A stretch of DNA of 64,000 bases, from positions 1-64,000 of the forward strand of contig JAHAAK010000002.1 of assembly GCA_018376905.1 (NCBI GenBank), written 5' to 3'. The position numbers were made by a program, and so were the translations under genes. The stretch comes from Collinsella sp. (lineage in GTDB: Bacteria > Actinomycetota > Coriobacteriia > Coriobacteriales > Coriobacteriaceae). Of the stretch, positions 50,192 through 58,454 are shown one piece after another. Below the pieces are notes generated by a model. It ran no database searches and was not told the origin of the DNA. It saw only the letters and a program-made list of their open reading frames with translations. How positions within the stretch are numbered: position 1 is the first letter of the stretch; every line of letters starts with the position of its first letter.

Positions 50192-51871
50192 CTAGTCGCG
50201 CGTCAGCTTACGGTGGATACGATGCGGCTGGGCCGCGTCCTCGCCCAGGCGCTCGATGCGGTTGGCCTGATAGGCCTCGAAGTTGCCCTCGAACCAATAC
50301 CAGCTGCCCGGATTCTCGTCGGTGCCCTCCCACGCCAGAATGTGTGTGGCGACGCGGTCCAGGAACATACGGTCGTGGCTAATGACCACCGAGCAGCCCG
50401 GGAACTCGAGCAGCGCCGCTTCGAGTGAGGACAGCGTCTCGACGTCGAGATCGTTCGTGGGCTCGTCGAGGAGCAGCAGGTTGCCGCCCTGCTTGAGCGT
50501 GAGCGCCAGGTTCAGACGATTGCGCTCACCACCAGAGAGTACGCCAGCGCGCTTCTGCTGGTCCTGGCCCTTAAAGCCAAAGCTCGCCACGTACGCACGG
50601 CTGGGGACCTCGGTCTCGCCGACCATCATGTGGTCCAGGCCATCCGAGACGACCTCCCACAGGTTCTTATCGGGATCGATGCCAGAACGGTTCTGGTCGA
50701 CATAGGAGATCTTGACGGTCTCGCCCACCTCGAGCTCGCCCGAAGTCAGCGGCTCCAGGCCCACGATGGTCTTGAAGAGCGTAGTCTTGCCCACACCGTT
50801 GGGGCCGATGACGCCCACGATGCCGTTACGCGGCAGGGTGAACGAAAGGTCGTCGATGAGCACACGGCCATCGAACTCCTTGTGCAGATGATGGGCCTCG
50901 AGCACCTTGTTGCCCAAACGCGGGCCCACAGGGATGCGGATGTCGGTCCAGTCGAGCTTCTGGCTTGCGCGGGCCTCGGCCTCCATCTCCTCGTAGCGAG
51001 CCAGACGGGCCTTGTTCTTTGCCTGGCGAGCCTTGGGCGAGCTGCGTACCCACTCGAGCTCGGCCTCCATGCGCTTGGCGAGCTTGGCGTCGCGGTTGCC
51101 CTGCGCCTCGATACGGGCGGCCTTGGTCTCCAGATACGTGGAGTAGTTGCCCTTGTAGGGATAAAGGTGACCGCGGTCGACCTCGCAGATCCACTCGGCA
51201 ACGTTATCTAGGAAGTAGCGATCGTGCGTGACGGCAAGCACCGCGCCCTGGTAGTTGTGCAGGAAGTGCTCGAGCCACAGGATCGACTCGGCGTCCAGGT
51301 GGTTCGTGGGCTCGTCGAGCAGCAGCAGGTCGGGAGCTTCGAGCAGCAGCTTGCACAGGGCCACGCGACGGCGCTCGCCGCCAGAGAGCACGTTGACCGG
51401 CATGTCGGAATCGGGCAGCTGCAGGGCGTCCATGGCCTGGCCGAGCTTGGAATCGATATCCCAGCCGTCGGCGGCGTCGATCTCGTCCTGGAGCTTTCCC
51501 ATCTCGGCCATGAGGGCGTCCATGTCGCAATCCGGGTCGCACATCTCCTCGCCGATCTTGTTGAAGCGATCGACCTTGGCGATCATGTCGCCAAATGCCA
51601 TGCGCACGTTCTCGATGACGGTCTTGTCGTCGTCGAGCGGCGGCTCCTGCTGCAGGATACCCACGGTGTAGCCGGGGGTGAGCTTGGCATCGCCGTTGGA
51701 GACCTCCTCGATGCCGGCCATGATCTTGAGCAGGGTCGACTTGCCCATACCGTTGGGGCCCACGACGCCGATCTTGGCACCGGGGTAGAAGCTCAGGGTC
51801 ACGTCGTCAAGGATTACCTTGTCGCCATGGGCCTTGCGAGCCTGATACATCTGGTAGATAAACTCCGCCAT
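50192..51871 (-). CDS. ettA: ABC-F translational throttle protein EttA
   Basis: 559 residues, two ABC domains without membrane parts. Domain 1: GPNGMGKST, LSGGERRRVALC; domain 2: GPNGVGKTT, LSGGERNRLNLALTL. The arm region in domain 1 (MCDPDCDMDALMAEMGKLQD) and the linker helix (RAEAELEWVRSS-type: MEAELEWVRSSPKARQAKNK) are those of EttA, which binds the ribosomal E site and gates the first elongation step according to ATP/ADP ratio. AAAGGATAGAAC precedes the start. It is the most conserved of the ABC-F types, hence the firm name. Confidence 0.94.
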   Translation of the reverse strand: MAEFIYQMYQARKAHGDKVILDDVTLSFYPGAKIGVVGPNGMGKSTLLKIMAGIEEVSNGDAKLTPGYTVGILQQEPPLDDDKTVIENVRMAFGDMIAKVDRFNKIGEEMCDPDCDMDALMAEMGKLQDEIDAADGWDIDSKLGQAMDALQLPDSDMPVNVLSGGERRRVALCKLLLEAPDLLLLDEPTNHLDAESILWLEHFLHNYQGAVLAVTHDRYFLDNVAEWICEVDRGHLYPYKGNYSTYLETKAARIEAQGNRDAKLAKRMEAELEWVRSSPKARQAKNKARLARYEEMEAEARASQKLDWTDIRIPVGPRLGNKVLEAHHLHKEFDGRVLIDDLSFTLPRNGIVGVIGPNGVGKTTLFKTIVGLEPLTSGELEVGETVKISYVDQNRSGIDPDKNLWEVVSDGLDHMMVGETEVPSRAYVASFGFKGQDQQKRAGVLSGGERNRLNLALTLKQGGNLLLLDEPTNDLDVETLSSLEAALLEFPGCSVVISHDRMFLDRVATHILAWEGTDENPGSWYWFEGNFEAYQANRIERLGEDAAQPHRIHRKLTRD

Positions 51872-52055
51872 ATGTCTGTTCTATCCTTTCTACCTGCTGT
51901 TTCCCTATTCTTGATTCGCTTTAGTGGAAACGAAATGAGGGAACCAGCTCTGAAACGTAACGAAAAAGGGGCATGGTTGCCCACACCCCCTAATACTACC
52001 TGGGAAAAGTCCCCCGGAACATACTATGAACTGCGTACGCTAGTTTTCCGCAACC

Positions 52056-52760
52056 TTAACGAGCGGCTCGCTGCGATTTGCGCCACAGCAGATACGAGTA
52101 GACGTAGACGGCTCCGACCGAACCAAACGCCAGAACCGCAATCACCGCGGCGACGACTTCACTCGAAAGCACGCTGCCCGCCACGCCCATCGCAATCAGG
52201 CCAACACCCAGCACCATAAAGCAGGCACCGCCAAAGCGCTGCGTACGGCGCCAGTTCTCGGGATCGGCAAGCGCCCAGGGCGTCTTGATACCGAGTGTAT
52301 AGTTCCGCTTCACACGCGGCAAGTAGTTGCCTACGCCGATGAACAGCAGACCGACAGCACCGGAAATCAGCACGTTGACCGAACCGACCGCCGGCACCAC
52401 GCCCCAGACCGTAAGCTCACCCAACCAGCTTATGGCGCACATAAACAAGGTGAAGGCGATTACGAAGCCCTGATAGAACTTGCCCGAGGTTCGATACGCC
52501 TCGCCCTTGGGGTCAATGCGTGGCACGACGTAGAACATCGCAAGAAGTGCCAGAGGCAGCACGCCGAGCGCGGAGGCCATCCAGCTAGGACCCCAACCGT
52601 CGACGGCGCCGTTCGCGCCCCAGTGCGTAGGAATCTGCGCAGGCAAGCTCGGCATCACTATGAGGTGCGTTACGACATTGGCGACGCACAGAGCGATCAG
52701 CGCAATCCACACACGCCGCGATACCCCCGTGGCGTGAATGCCCTTGTTTTCGTTATTCAT
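52056..52760 (-). CDS. sdpI: SdpI-family membrane protein
   Basis: 234 residues with about six hydrophobic helices. The N-terminal DUF1648-type part contains LPAQIPTHWGANGAVDGW and the C-terminal SdpI part YLPRVKRNYTLGIKTPWAL followed by ENWRRTQRFGG, the SdpI signature. In Bacillus SdpI protects against the SdpC toxin and sequesters SdpR. ATG 52760 follows AAGGTGATAAGG and overlaps the end of sdpR by 8 bases. No sdpC gene is in view, so here it may respond to foreign toxins. Confidence 0.88.
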   Translation of the reverse strand: MNNENKGIHATGVSRRVWIALIALCVANVVTHLIVMPSLPAQIPTHWGANGAVDGWGPSWMASALGVLPLALLAMFYVVPRIDPKGEAYRTSGKFYQGFVIAFTLFMCAISWLGELTVWGVVPAVGSVNVLISGAVGLLFIGVGNYLPRVKRNYTLGIKTPWALADPENWRRTQRFGGACFMVLGVGLIAMGVAGSVLSSEVVAAVIAVLAFGSVGAVYVYSYLLWRKSQRAAR

Positions 52761-53031
52761 CCTTATCACCTTCCGTGTTTGTAAAGCCCATAAACCAACC
52801 GATCAAGTCCTGCATGACGGTGGTGTTTAAGCTGTATACGATGTTTTGGCCATGGCGCTCGTCGGTCACCAACCCGGCGTTTTTGAGCGTCGCCAAGTGA
52901 TGGCTCAATGACGGCTTGCTGATGTCAAAATGCTCGGCAAGCTCCCCGGCCGTGCAATTGCCCTCGCGCAGCAGTTCCAAAATGCGCCGCCGCGTAGGAT
53001 CGGCCAGCGCCTTAAAACCCTCTCCCGGCAT
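52753..53031 (-). CDS. sdpR: ArsR-family repressor (SdpR-like)
   Basis: 92 residues. The winged helix-turn-helix FKALADPTRRRILELLREG and FDISKPSLSHHLATLKNAGL is typical of SdpR/ArsR repressors without metal-binding cysteines. The start at 53031 follows GAGAGGAGG. It is the first gene of the sdpRI operon and probably represses it; the AT-rich stretch 53060-53110 with ATCTA-type repeats would be its operator region. Confidence 0.9.
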   Translation of the reverse strand: MPGEGFKALADPTRRRILELLREGNCTAGELAEHFDISKPSLSHHLATLKNAGLVTDERHGQNIVYSLNTTVMQDLIGWFMGFTNTEGDKDE

Positions 53032-53140
53032 AAGACCTCCTCTCATCATCTCTCATGACGCGCACACTATACTCGATATTTAGATGTTTGTCTAATTATC
53101 TAAAACAGTAACATCTATAGAACATTCGTTCGTATTTAGC

Positions 53141-53380
53141 TACAATGGAAGTTGAAGCAGATGGGCCAGCTCCCTCTACCCAAGAAGGAGATGGACTATG
53201 AGTATTGACGATGTCCTGACGTTGTTGTTGCTTGTAATCGCGGCTGTGGAGCTCGGCATCCACATTGGAGGTCGAATGAAATAGCCGCCCCCGCGTAATG
53301 CGAAGACGGCCACTTCTCACGCTACAAACGTGTTTGGGAGTTGGCCAACCCGCGGCAACGGGTGCCATCTGCTTCATCTT
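53141..53380 (+). ncRNA. Candidate type I toxin mRNA with 5'-3' pairing
   Basis: A -10-like TACAAT is at 53141-53146. The predicted 5' end, TGAAGCAGATGG (about 53153-53164), is complementary to CCATCTGCTTCA (about 53367-53378) near the 3' end. Such end-to-end pairing is a hallmark of full-length, translation-inactive mRNAs in type I toxin-antitoxin systems. Between them lies a 28-codon hydrophobic ORF with a strong ribosome site. An antisense antitoxin RNA is expected but not located. Confidence 0.45.
53198..53284 (+). CDS. 28-residue hydrophobic peptide, holin-like toxin candidate
   Basis: AAGAAGGAG lies 8 bases before ATG 53198. The peptide reads MSIDDVLTLLLLVIAAVELG then IHIGGRMK: a short acidic start, one membrane helix of about 16 residues and a basic end. 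Length, layout and the MS-x-D-x-LTLLL start resemble the small holin-like toxins of type I systems in Gram-positive bacteria. It lies alone between the divergent sdpR and tcdA genes. The resemblance is by pattern, not by database match. Confidence 0.6.
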   Translation: MSIDDVLTLLLLVIAAVELGIHIGGRMK

Positions 53381-53491
53381 ATGCGAATCTCTGCCTCATT
53401 TCAACAAGCCCCTAGGGCTCAAATGGAATCGCGATAATACCTATAATGGCGATAGCTAAAACACGATTCGCTTCCCCATCGGAGGATGTCT

Positions 53492-54289
53492 ATGACTGAA
53501 ACCACAGCCGCAACTCCCATCGAAACACGCGACACCAAGCTCGAGATCATCATGGGCCGCGAGGCACTCGATAAGCTCGCCGATGCTACGGCGCTGGTGC
53601 TCGGCTGCGGAGGCGTGGGCTCCAACTGCTGCGAGGCGCTCGCCCGCGGCGGCATTGGTCATTTTGTAATTCTGGATAAGGACATCATCGCGCCCAGCAA
53701 TATCAATCGCCAGGCTATCGCCTTTCACAGCACCGTTGGCAAGCGCAAGGTGGACGTGATGGAAGCCATGATCCACGACATCAATCCCGCCGCCACCGTT
53801 ATCAAACGCACTGAATACCTGCTGAGTGACAACATCGACGAGTTCTTCGCGAGCGTTTTGGAGCAGACGGGCGGCAAGCTCGACTACGTCGTCGACGCCA
53901 TCGACACCATCTCGGCTAAGCTCACCATTGCCAAATATGCTCAGGACCACGACATTCGTTTGGTTAGCTCCATGGGCGGGGCCAACAAACTCCATCCCGA
54001 GTGCCTCCGCTTTGCCGACATTTTCGATACGGTACGTGACCCCATGAGCCGCATTATGCGCAAAGAATGTAAGAAGCGCGGAATCAAAAGCCTGCACGTG
54101 CTGTTTAGCTGCGAGGAATCGGTTAAGACCCAACCCCGCGACCCGTCCAACATCCACGAGCGTACCGAGTTGGGTACCGCCAGCTTTATGCCGCCCATCA
54201 TGGGTCAGATGATTGCCGGCGAGGTTATCCGCCAGATCAGCGGGCGCGGCACTGAACGCGTGCGCGCCGATGGCCAGCGCCTAGACTAG
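53492..54289 (+). CDS. tcdA: tRNA threonylcarbamoyladenosine dehydratase (ThiF/TcdA family)
   Basis: 265 residues of the E1-like ThiF/MoeB fold: LVLGCGGVGSNCCEALARGG (ATP site), LDKDIIAPSNINRQ and SSMGGANKLHP. TcdA cyclises the t6A base at position 37 of tRNAs to ct6A. The start at 53492 is spaced six bases from GGAGG; the ATG two codons earlier touches the ribosome site. The tatD gene follows at once. Confidence 0.9.
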   Translation: MTETTAATPIETRDTKLEIIMGREALDKLADATALVLGCGGVGSNCCEALARGGIGHFVILDKDIIAPSNINRQAIAFHSTVGKRKVDVMEAMIHDINPAATVIKRTEYLLSDNIDEFFASVLEQTGGKLDYVVDAIDTISAKLTIAKYAQDHDIRLVSSMGGANKLHPECLRFADIFDTVRDPMSRIMRKECKKRGIKSLHVLFSCEESVKTQPRDPSNIHERTELGTASFMPPIMGQMIAGEVIRQISGRGTERVRADGQRLD

Positions 54290-54303
54290 TGGAGCGTGTC
54301 GAG

Positions 54304-55086
54304 ATGGGGCCCCAGTTAATTGATGCACACTGCCATCTTGATTTAATGGCTCACCCTGACGCCGTTGCCGATGAGGCGACGGCACTGGGCTTGGGTCTAT
54401 TTGATTGCGGCGTCGATCCACGCGACTTTTCGGCCGCAAACGAGCGTGCCAGCCGCTACCCAAACATTATCGCGGGTGCCGGCCTCCACCCCTGGTGGCT
54501 CGCCGACGGCCGCTGCGGTCCTGCCGAAGTCAATCTGCTTTTCGAAGTTGCTGCCCAAGAGCGCTACATCGGCGAGGTGGGACTCGACTTTTCCGCGCGC
54601 TTTGCCGGAAGCGAACCGCTTCAAATACAGGCGCTTGACCGGCTCTGCGATGCGCTCGTGCAGCATCCTCTTGTCGGGCGCGTGATATCAATTCACGCCG
54701 TTCGTTCGGCAGGAACCGTACTGGACGCCCTCGAATCGCACGGATTACTCATCCCAAACCCCGACTCCCCCGTTATCATCTTCCACTGGTTTAGCGGCAC
54801 TTCGGACGAACTCGCCCGCGCGCGAAACGCAGGCTGCTACTTTTCCGTAAACGAGCGTATGCTCGCCACCAAGCGCGGTCGCGAATACGCACGACAGATT
54901 CCACTCGACCGTCTACTGCTCGAGACCGATGCGCCGGGCGAGCCAAACACAGAAACAAGCGCGCAGTCGCTCATTAGATCGCTCACAAGGACCTCAGAAC
55001 GCATCGCCTCACTCAAAAACTGTGACGCAAAGCACATCGAGTCGGCAGTTTTGGGAAATTCACGCTCTGTTTTTGGCCTTCGCTAA
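54304..55086 (+). CDS. tatD: TatD-family metal-dependent hydrolase
   Basis: 260 residues. The metal ligands appear as DAHCHLD at the N-terminus, GEVGLDF, SIHAVRS, FHWFSG and ETDAPG, the ordered motif set of TatD nucleases/hydrolases, although several are less canonical than in E. coli TatD (for example HAVRS where HxR is usual). It likely acts as a 3'-5' exonuclease or related hydrolase. ATG 54304 has GGAG nine bases upstream; GTG 54289 overlapping the tcdA stop is an alternative. Confidence 0.85.
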   Translation: MGPQLIDAHCHLDLMAHPDAVADEATALGLGLFDCGVDPRDFSAANERASRYPNIIAGAGLHPWWLADGRCGPAEVNLLFEVAAQERYIGEVGLDFSARFAGSEPLQIQALDRLCDALVQHPLVGRVISIHAVRSAGTVLDALESHGLLIPNPDSPVIIFHWFSGTSDELARARNAGCYFSVNERMLATKRGREYARQIPLDRLLLETDAPGEPNTETSAQSLIRSLTRTSERIASLKNCDAKHIESAVLGNSRSVFGLR

Positions 55087-55091
55087 CCCCT

Positions 55092-55310
55092 GTGTGCAAA
55101 AAATGCCAAATATGAGTACTGTTGCAAATCTAGTCACATTATTTACGGCAAAATAACATCTTGATAATGCACAGCTGTTCATTATCAAGATGTTTAAAAT
55201 CATTTTTAGCAGGTTTTAATCGCTCGCAGACACCCAACTAGGCTCTCGAAAGCTTGATTTCGCTGTTACTAAATTAGTGACAGTACTCATATTTGGCGTT
55301 TATTGCACAC
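55092..55310. repeat. AT-rich palindromic element with 31-bp terminal arms
   Basis: Terminal arms 55092-55122 and 55280-55310 are inverted copies with 29 of 31 matches; weaker matching continues inward for about 15 bases. In the middle is a perfect 15-bp hairpin (55155-55169 with 55180-55194). The whole 219-base element is far richer in A and T than its surroundings and carries no ORF. It lies between convergent tatD and the PfkB kinase gene. It could be a small non-autonomous transposable element or a large double terminator. Confidence 0.8.
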
Positions 55311-55354
55311 GAGGTCCCGGGGAGGTGGCAATTCAACTCCGCGGGGCTGCTCAC

Positions 55355-56218
55355 CTATTCGGAAATTGGCGCTCCATGGCCCCAGGAGCCTTCCATGCCG
55401 CATACGGTCGAAGCAAACCCCGCCGCAAAGTCGAGTGCGCGCTCGATGGCCTCAGCACCATCCTCGCCACGCTTGGCGGAATCGAGATAGCACATCAGGA
55501 ACGAAGTCAGGAACGAGTCGCCCGCACCCATGGTGTCCTTCATGTCTGCCACGGGCTTGGCATGCTGCCGATAGTAACGCCCGCCGTCATAGGCAATGCA
55601 GCCCTCGGCGCCAGCCGTTGCGGACACAAAACATGGGCCCAGGCTCTTCACCCAGGCAAGGCGCTCGCGAATCTCATCCTCGCTCGCAGCGTCTGCCGCG
55701 CTAAAGAACGCGAAGTCAACGTAGGGAGCAATCTGCTCGTAGTACTCGTCGGTCGAATCGTCCGAGAAGTCAAACGAAATCGTGATGCCCGCGGCCTTCA
55801 ACTTGGGAAGTTCACGCTCGGTAAAGCAATAGTTGCCCGAATGAACCACATCGAACTGCTTCATGTACGAAAGATCAAAACGATCGAGGACATAGCGCGC
55901 ATCGCCACGGATACCGCCCTCGTTGGAGCCAAGGAAGACACGGTCACCATCGACCACAGTAACGCGTGCCGCACCATTCTCGCCGATGAGCTGCTTGCAT
56001 TTGGCTAGTTCAACGTCCTCATCCTCAAGACTCGCAATCACATGCTCGGCAGCAGCGTCATTACCAAAGATGCCCATATACGCGGAGCGCGCGGCTCCGC
56101 ATTTCTTGGCATACACGGCAAAGTTCACCGCATTGCCACCCGGATACATCGTGTGAATATGCTCATAGCAGTCGACGACGTTGTCGCCAAATCCCAGTGC
56201 GCTTACGTTAAATGCCAT
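55355..56218 (-). CDS. PfkB-family sugar kinase, fructoselysine 6-kinase-like
   Basis: 287 residues. GGNAVNFAVYAKKCGA near the N-terminus and DTMGAGDSFLTSFL with the catalytic Asp at the C-terminus are ribokinase/PfkB signatures. The sequence follows E. coli FrlD in several places (GDNVVDCYE, HSGNYCF, FDFSDD, DFAFFSAA), suggesting phosphorylation of fructoselysine or a similar Amadori product. No fructoselysine deglycase is nearby, so the substrate is tentative. GAGAGGAGC precedes the start. Two HAD phosphatase genes lie upstream on the same strand. Confidence 0.85.
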   Translation of the reverse strand: MAFNVSALGFGDNVVDCYEHIHTMYPGGNAVNFAVYAKKCGAARSAYMGIFGNDAAAEHVIASLEDEDVELAKCKQLIGENGAARVTVVDGDRVFLGSNEGGIRGDARYVLDRFDLSYMKQFDVVHSGNYCFTERELPKLKAAGITISFDFSDDSTDEYYEQIAPYVDFAFFSAADAASEDEIRERLAWVKSLGPCFVSATAGAEGCIAYDGGRYYRQHAKPVADMKDTMGAGDSFLTSFLMCYLDSAKRGEDGAEAIERALDFAAGFASTVCGMEGSWGHGAPISE

Positions 56219-56280
56219 GACGCCGCTCCTCTCTCTTATGCCAACGGAACCACTGTTGTGACAGCAGTACCGCCCAGGAT

Positions 56281-56940
56281 CTACGCGAGTTCCAGCAGTT
56301 CCGGCAGCTGGTCGATAATCTTGTCCGCGGCATCCTGGCTAAATCCAAAGCGCTCCTCGCGCTTGGCAATGACTGTCAGGCCGGCTCGCTTGCCGGCAGT
56401 GATGCCAGGCACCGAATCCTCAACGCAGCAGCAGCGATTCGCGGGCAGCCCCAGCAGGTCCAGCGCATGCAGGTAGATGTCGGGCTCGGGCTTGCTCTCC
56501 TTAAACTGCTCGCCGCTCACCACATACTCAAAGGCATCCGACAGCCCGCATGCATTGAGCACTTCCTCGATGCTATCCATGGGAGACGAGCTGGCAAGCG
56601 CCACGCGAACGCCACGGCGCGGCAGCTCTCGAATCGTATCCACGGCGCCTGGGTTAATCAAAGCCTGATAGTCGCGCGGACGCTTATGCGCCCACTCGTC
56701 CCAACGGGCCAACGCTTCCTCGCCAGTGAAATGCCCCTTACCGGCGCGCTCAAACCAATCGACCAGCATATGCAGGAAGAACTGATGCGAGGTACCAACC
56801 TGCCCATTCAACTCCTCTTGAGTCAGGTTAAGCCCAAGCTCCTTGGCAAACGCGGCAGTCTCGCCCAGGTAGTAATACTCGGTATCGACAATAACGCCGT
56901 CCATGTCAAAGATAACGGCGTCGAACGGAAATGCGGACAC
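56281..56940 (-). CDS. HAD-family phosphatase (beta-phosphoglucomutase-like)
   Basis: 219 residues. HAD motif I FDMDGVIVDTE, motif II ASSSPM, motif III SKPEPDIYL and motif IV CVEDSVPGI are all present, with an alpha-helical cap between I and II. This subgroup contains sugar-phosphate phosphatases and phosphoglucomutases. The start is GTG 56940, preceded by AGGGAGGGTGCC; the frame extends further without support and across a terminator. Confidence 0.88.
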   Translation of the reverse strand: MSAFPFDAVIFDMDGVIVDTEYYYLGETAAFAKELGLNLTQEELNGQVGTSHQFFLHMLVDWFERAGKGHFTGEEALARWDEWAHKRPRDYQALINPGAVDTIRELPRRGVRVALASSSPMDSIEEVLNACGLSDAFEYVVSGEQFKESKPEPDIYLHALDLLGLPANRCCCVEDSVPGITAGKRAGLTVIAKREERFGFSQDAADKIIDQLPELLELA

Positions 56941-56954
56941 GGCACCCTCCCTAA

Positions 56955-56981
56955 CAAAAGGGCGCCTGTAAGCAGGCGCCC
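56955..56981 (-). terminator. Terminator between the two HAD genes
   Basis: Perfect 9-bp stem GGGCGCCTG (56960-56968) with 56973-56981; on the minus strand it is followed by TTTTGTT. Confidence 0.85.
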
Positions 56982-57003
56982 GAACCATGCATTATCGGCG
57001 ATT

Positions 57004-57846
57004 CTAACCCAGCAGCTTATCCAGCGCCACCGCAATACCGTCTTCGTTGTTATTGGCGGTCACCATCTGGGCCACAGCCTTAACCTCATCGACGGCGTTG
57101 CCCATGGCAACACCGGTGCCGGCCCACTCAATCATGGACTTGTCGTTCTGGCCGTCGCCAAACGATACGACCTCGCTGGCATCGATGCCGAGCTTGGGCA
57201 GGGCACCCTCGAGCGCACGGGCCTTGTCGATACCGGGCGCCGTGTACTCAAAGTACCAGTCAGCCGTAAACATGCCCGAAAGCGTCTGCTTAAAGGGCGC
57301 GTACATCTCCTCGTGATGCGCTTGCAAATAGGCCGGGTCGCCCGCAGTGAGTAGCTTGTCCACGGGATAAGCATCAGCGACCTCATGCAGGCTCTCCACC
57401 TCGCGAATCTTAAGATCGCACGCGTCGCGCTCATACTTGACGATATTCTTCTGCGAGCCGTCAGGCAGCGTGATCATGCAATGGTACGAGTCCTCGACGT
57501 GCAAATCGCGACCGAGCGAAATCATAGGGATCACGTCAAAATTACGCAGGTGATCAATCAGGCGATGCAATTCGTCGGCAGGCATAGCTTGATCGAACAG
57601 CACCTCGTCGGTCTGGGCATCGACGACGTGAGCGCCGTTAAAGGCCACCAGCAGACCGTCATGGTTTTGAAGGTCGAGCTCCTGTGCCAAGGCGTGCAGC
57701 CCCCATGCGGGACGGCCCGAAGCCAAAATGAGCTTAATGCCCGACTCCTGCGCCGCGAGCAGCTTCTCGCGCGTACGCGGGCTAATCACTTTCTGATCGT
57801 TGGTGAGCGTACCGTCGATATCCATCGCGATGGCTTTGATTGCCAT
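57004..57846 (-). CDS. Cof-type HAD phosphatase
   Basis: 280 residues. MAIKAIAMDIDGTLTND carries motif I, LILASGRP motif II, and SFGDGQNDKSMIEWAG with GVAMGNAVDEVK motif IV of the Cof/YidA group, with a large C2 cap in the middle. These enzymes dephosphorylate sugar phosphates and vitamin intermediates. GGGAGGCATAT precedes the start at 57846. Confidence 0.9.
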   Translation of the reverse strand: MAIKAIAMDIDGTLTNDQKVISPRTREKLLAAQESGIKLILASGRPAWGLHALAQELDLQNHDGLLVAFNGAHVVDAQTDEVLFDQAMPADELHRLIDHLRNFDVIPMISLGRDLHVEDSYHCMITLPDGSQKNIVKYERDACDLKIREVESLHEVADAYPVDKLLTAGDPAYLQAHHEEMYAPFKQTLSGMFTADWYFEYTAPGIDKARALEGALPKLGIDASEVVSFGDGQNDKSMIEWAGTGVAMGNAVDEVKAVAQMVTANNNEDGIAVALDKLLG

Positions 57847-58454
57847 ATATGCCTCCCTGTCATTGAACAACCTTGTCTGAGCCATCATACAGAACACCCA
57901 CCGCGACTCCGTTTGCAACGGGCAAAAAGTCATATATTGTCTCAAACATGAACGGACGCCATCTCGGGGCTCAGTCGTTCCAGCCCAAACGCCGAGCCAC
58001 CACATGCAAAGCTGGCGACACCAATCGCGACCGTTCCACAAATCTCATTTCATCCCGTAGAAAAGAAATTTCAAAATTAGTTCTTGCCAAATCAGCAAAA
58101 CGAACGTACTTTAAAGATGACTGCTCCGGTGGTCATCGTTTGATCGAGCATATTCAGTTTCAGTTTTCAGCGTGTAAGAGAAAGAAGATCGGCAAAGTAC
58201 AACCCCAAACGCAATGACAACTTAATGAGGTAACTGCCACATGTGAGGCACCCAGGGCATTGCTGTCTCGATTTTGAGCACGATGCCTTCCGCCTTGCAT
58301 GGGCCGTTCCATCCCGCCCCTGCACCAACTGCCTCACGGGCTCATTGAAAACCGCATAGCACCCCAACGTCAGCACATCACCCACGGCAAGCACATCACT
58401 CACGACAACCAACACATCAACAAACAGCACGAACATCAACCGATTGGAGAAGCT
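57847..58454. other. Long intergenic leader upstream of the three-gene cassette
   Basis: About 600 bases of lower GC with no convincing gene; a basic 90-codon frame (57948-58217) lacks a ribosome site. The last 80 bases, about 58376-58440, are almost free of G and contain repeated CACATCA units (CACATCAC twice, CACATCAAC once), giving an unstructured C/A-rich leader directly before the ribosome site of the gene at 58455. Confidence 0.5.

Noticed and set aside
57948..58217. Basic 90-codon plus-strand frame upstream of the ClpP-like cassette
   Set aside because: No ribosome site, no recognisable domain and codon use unlike neighbouring genes; kept only as a possibility in the intergenic entry.
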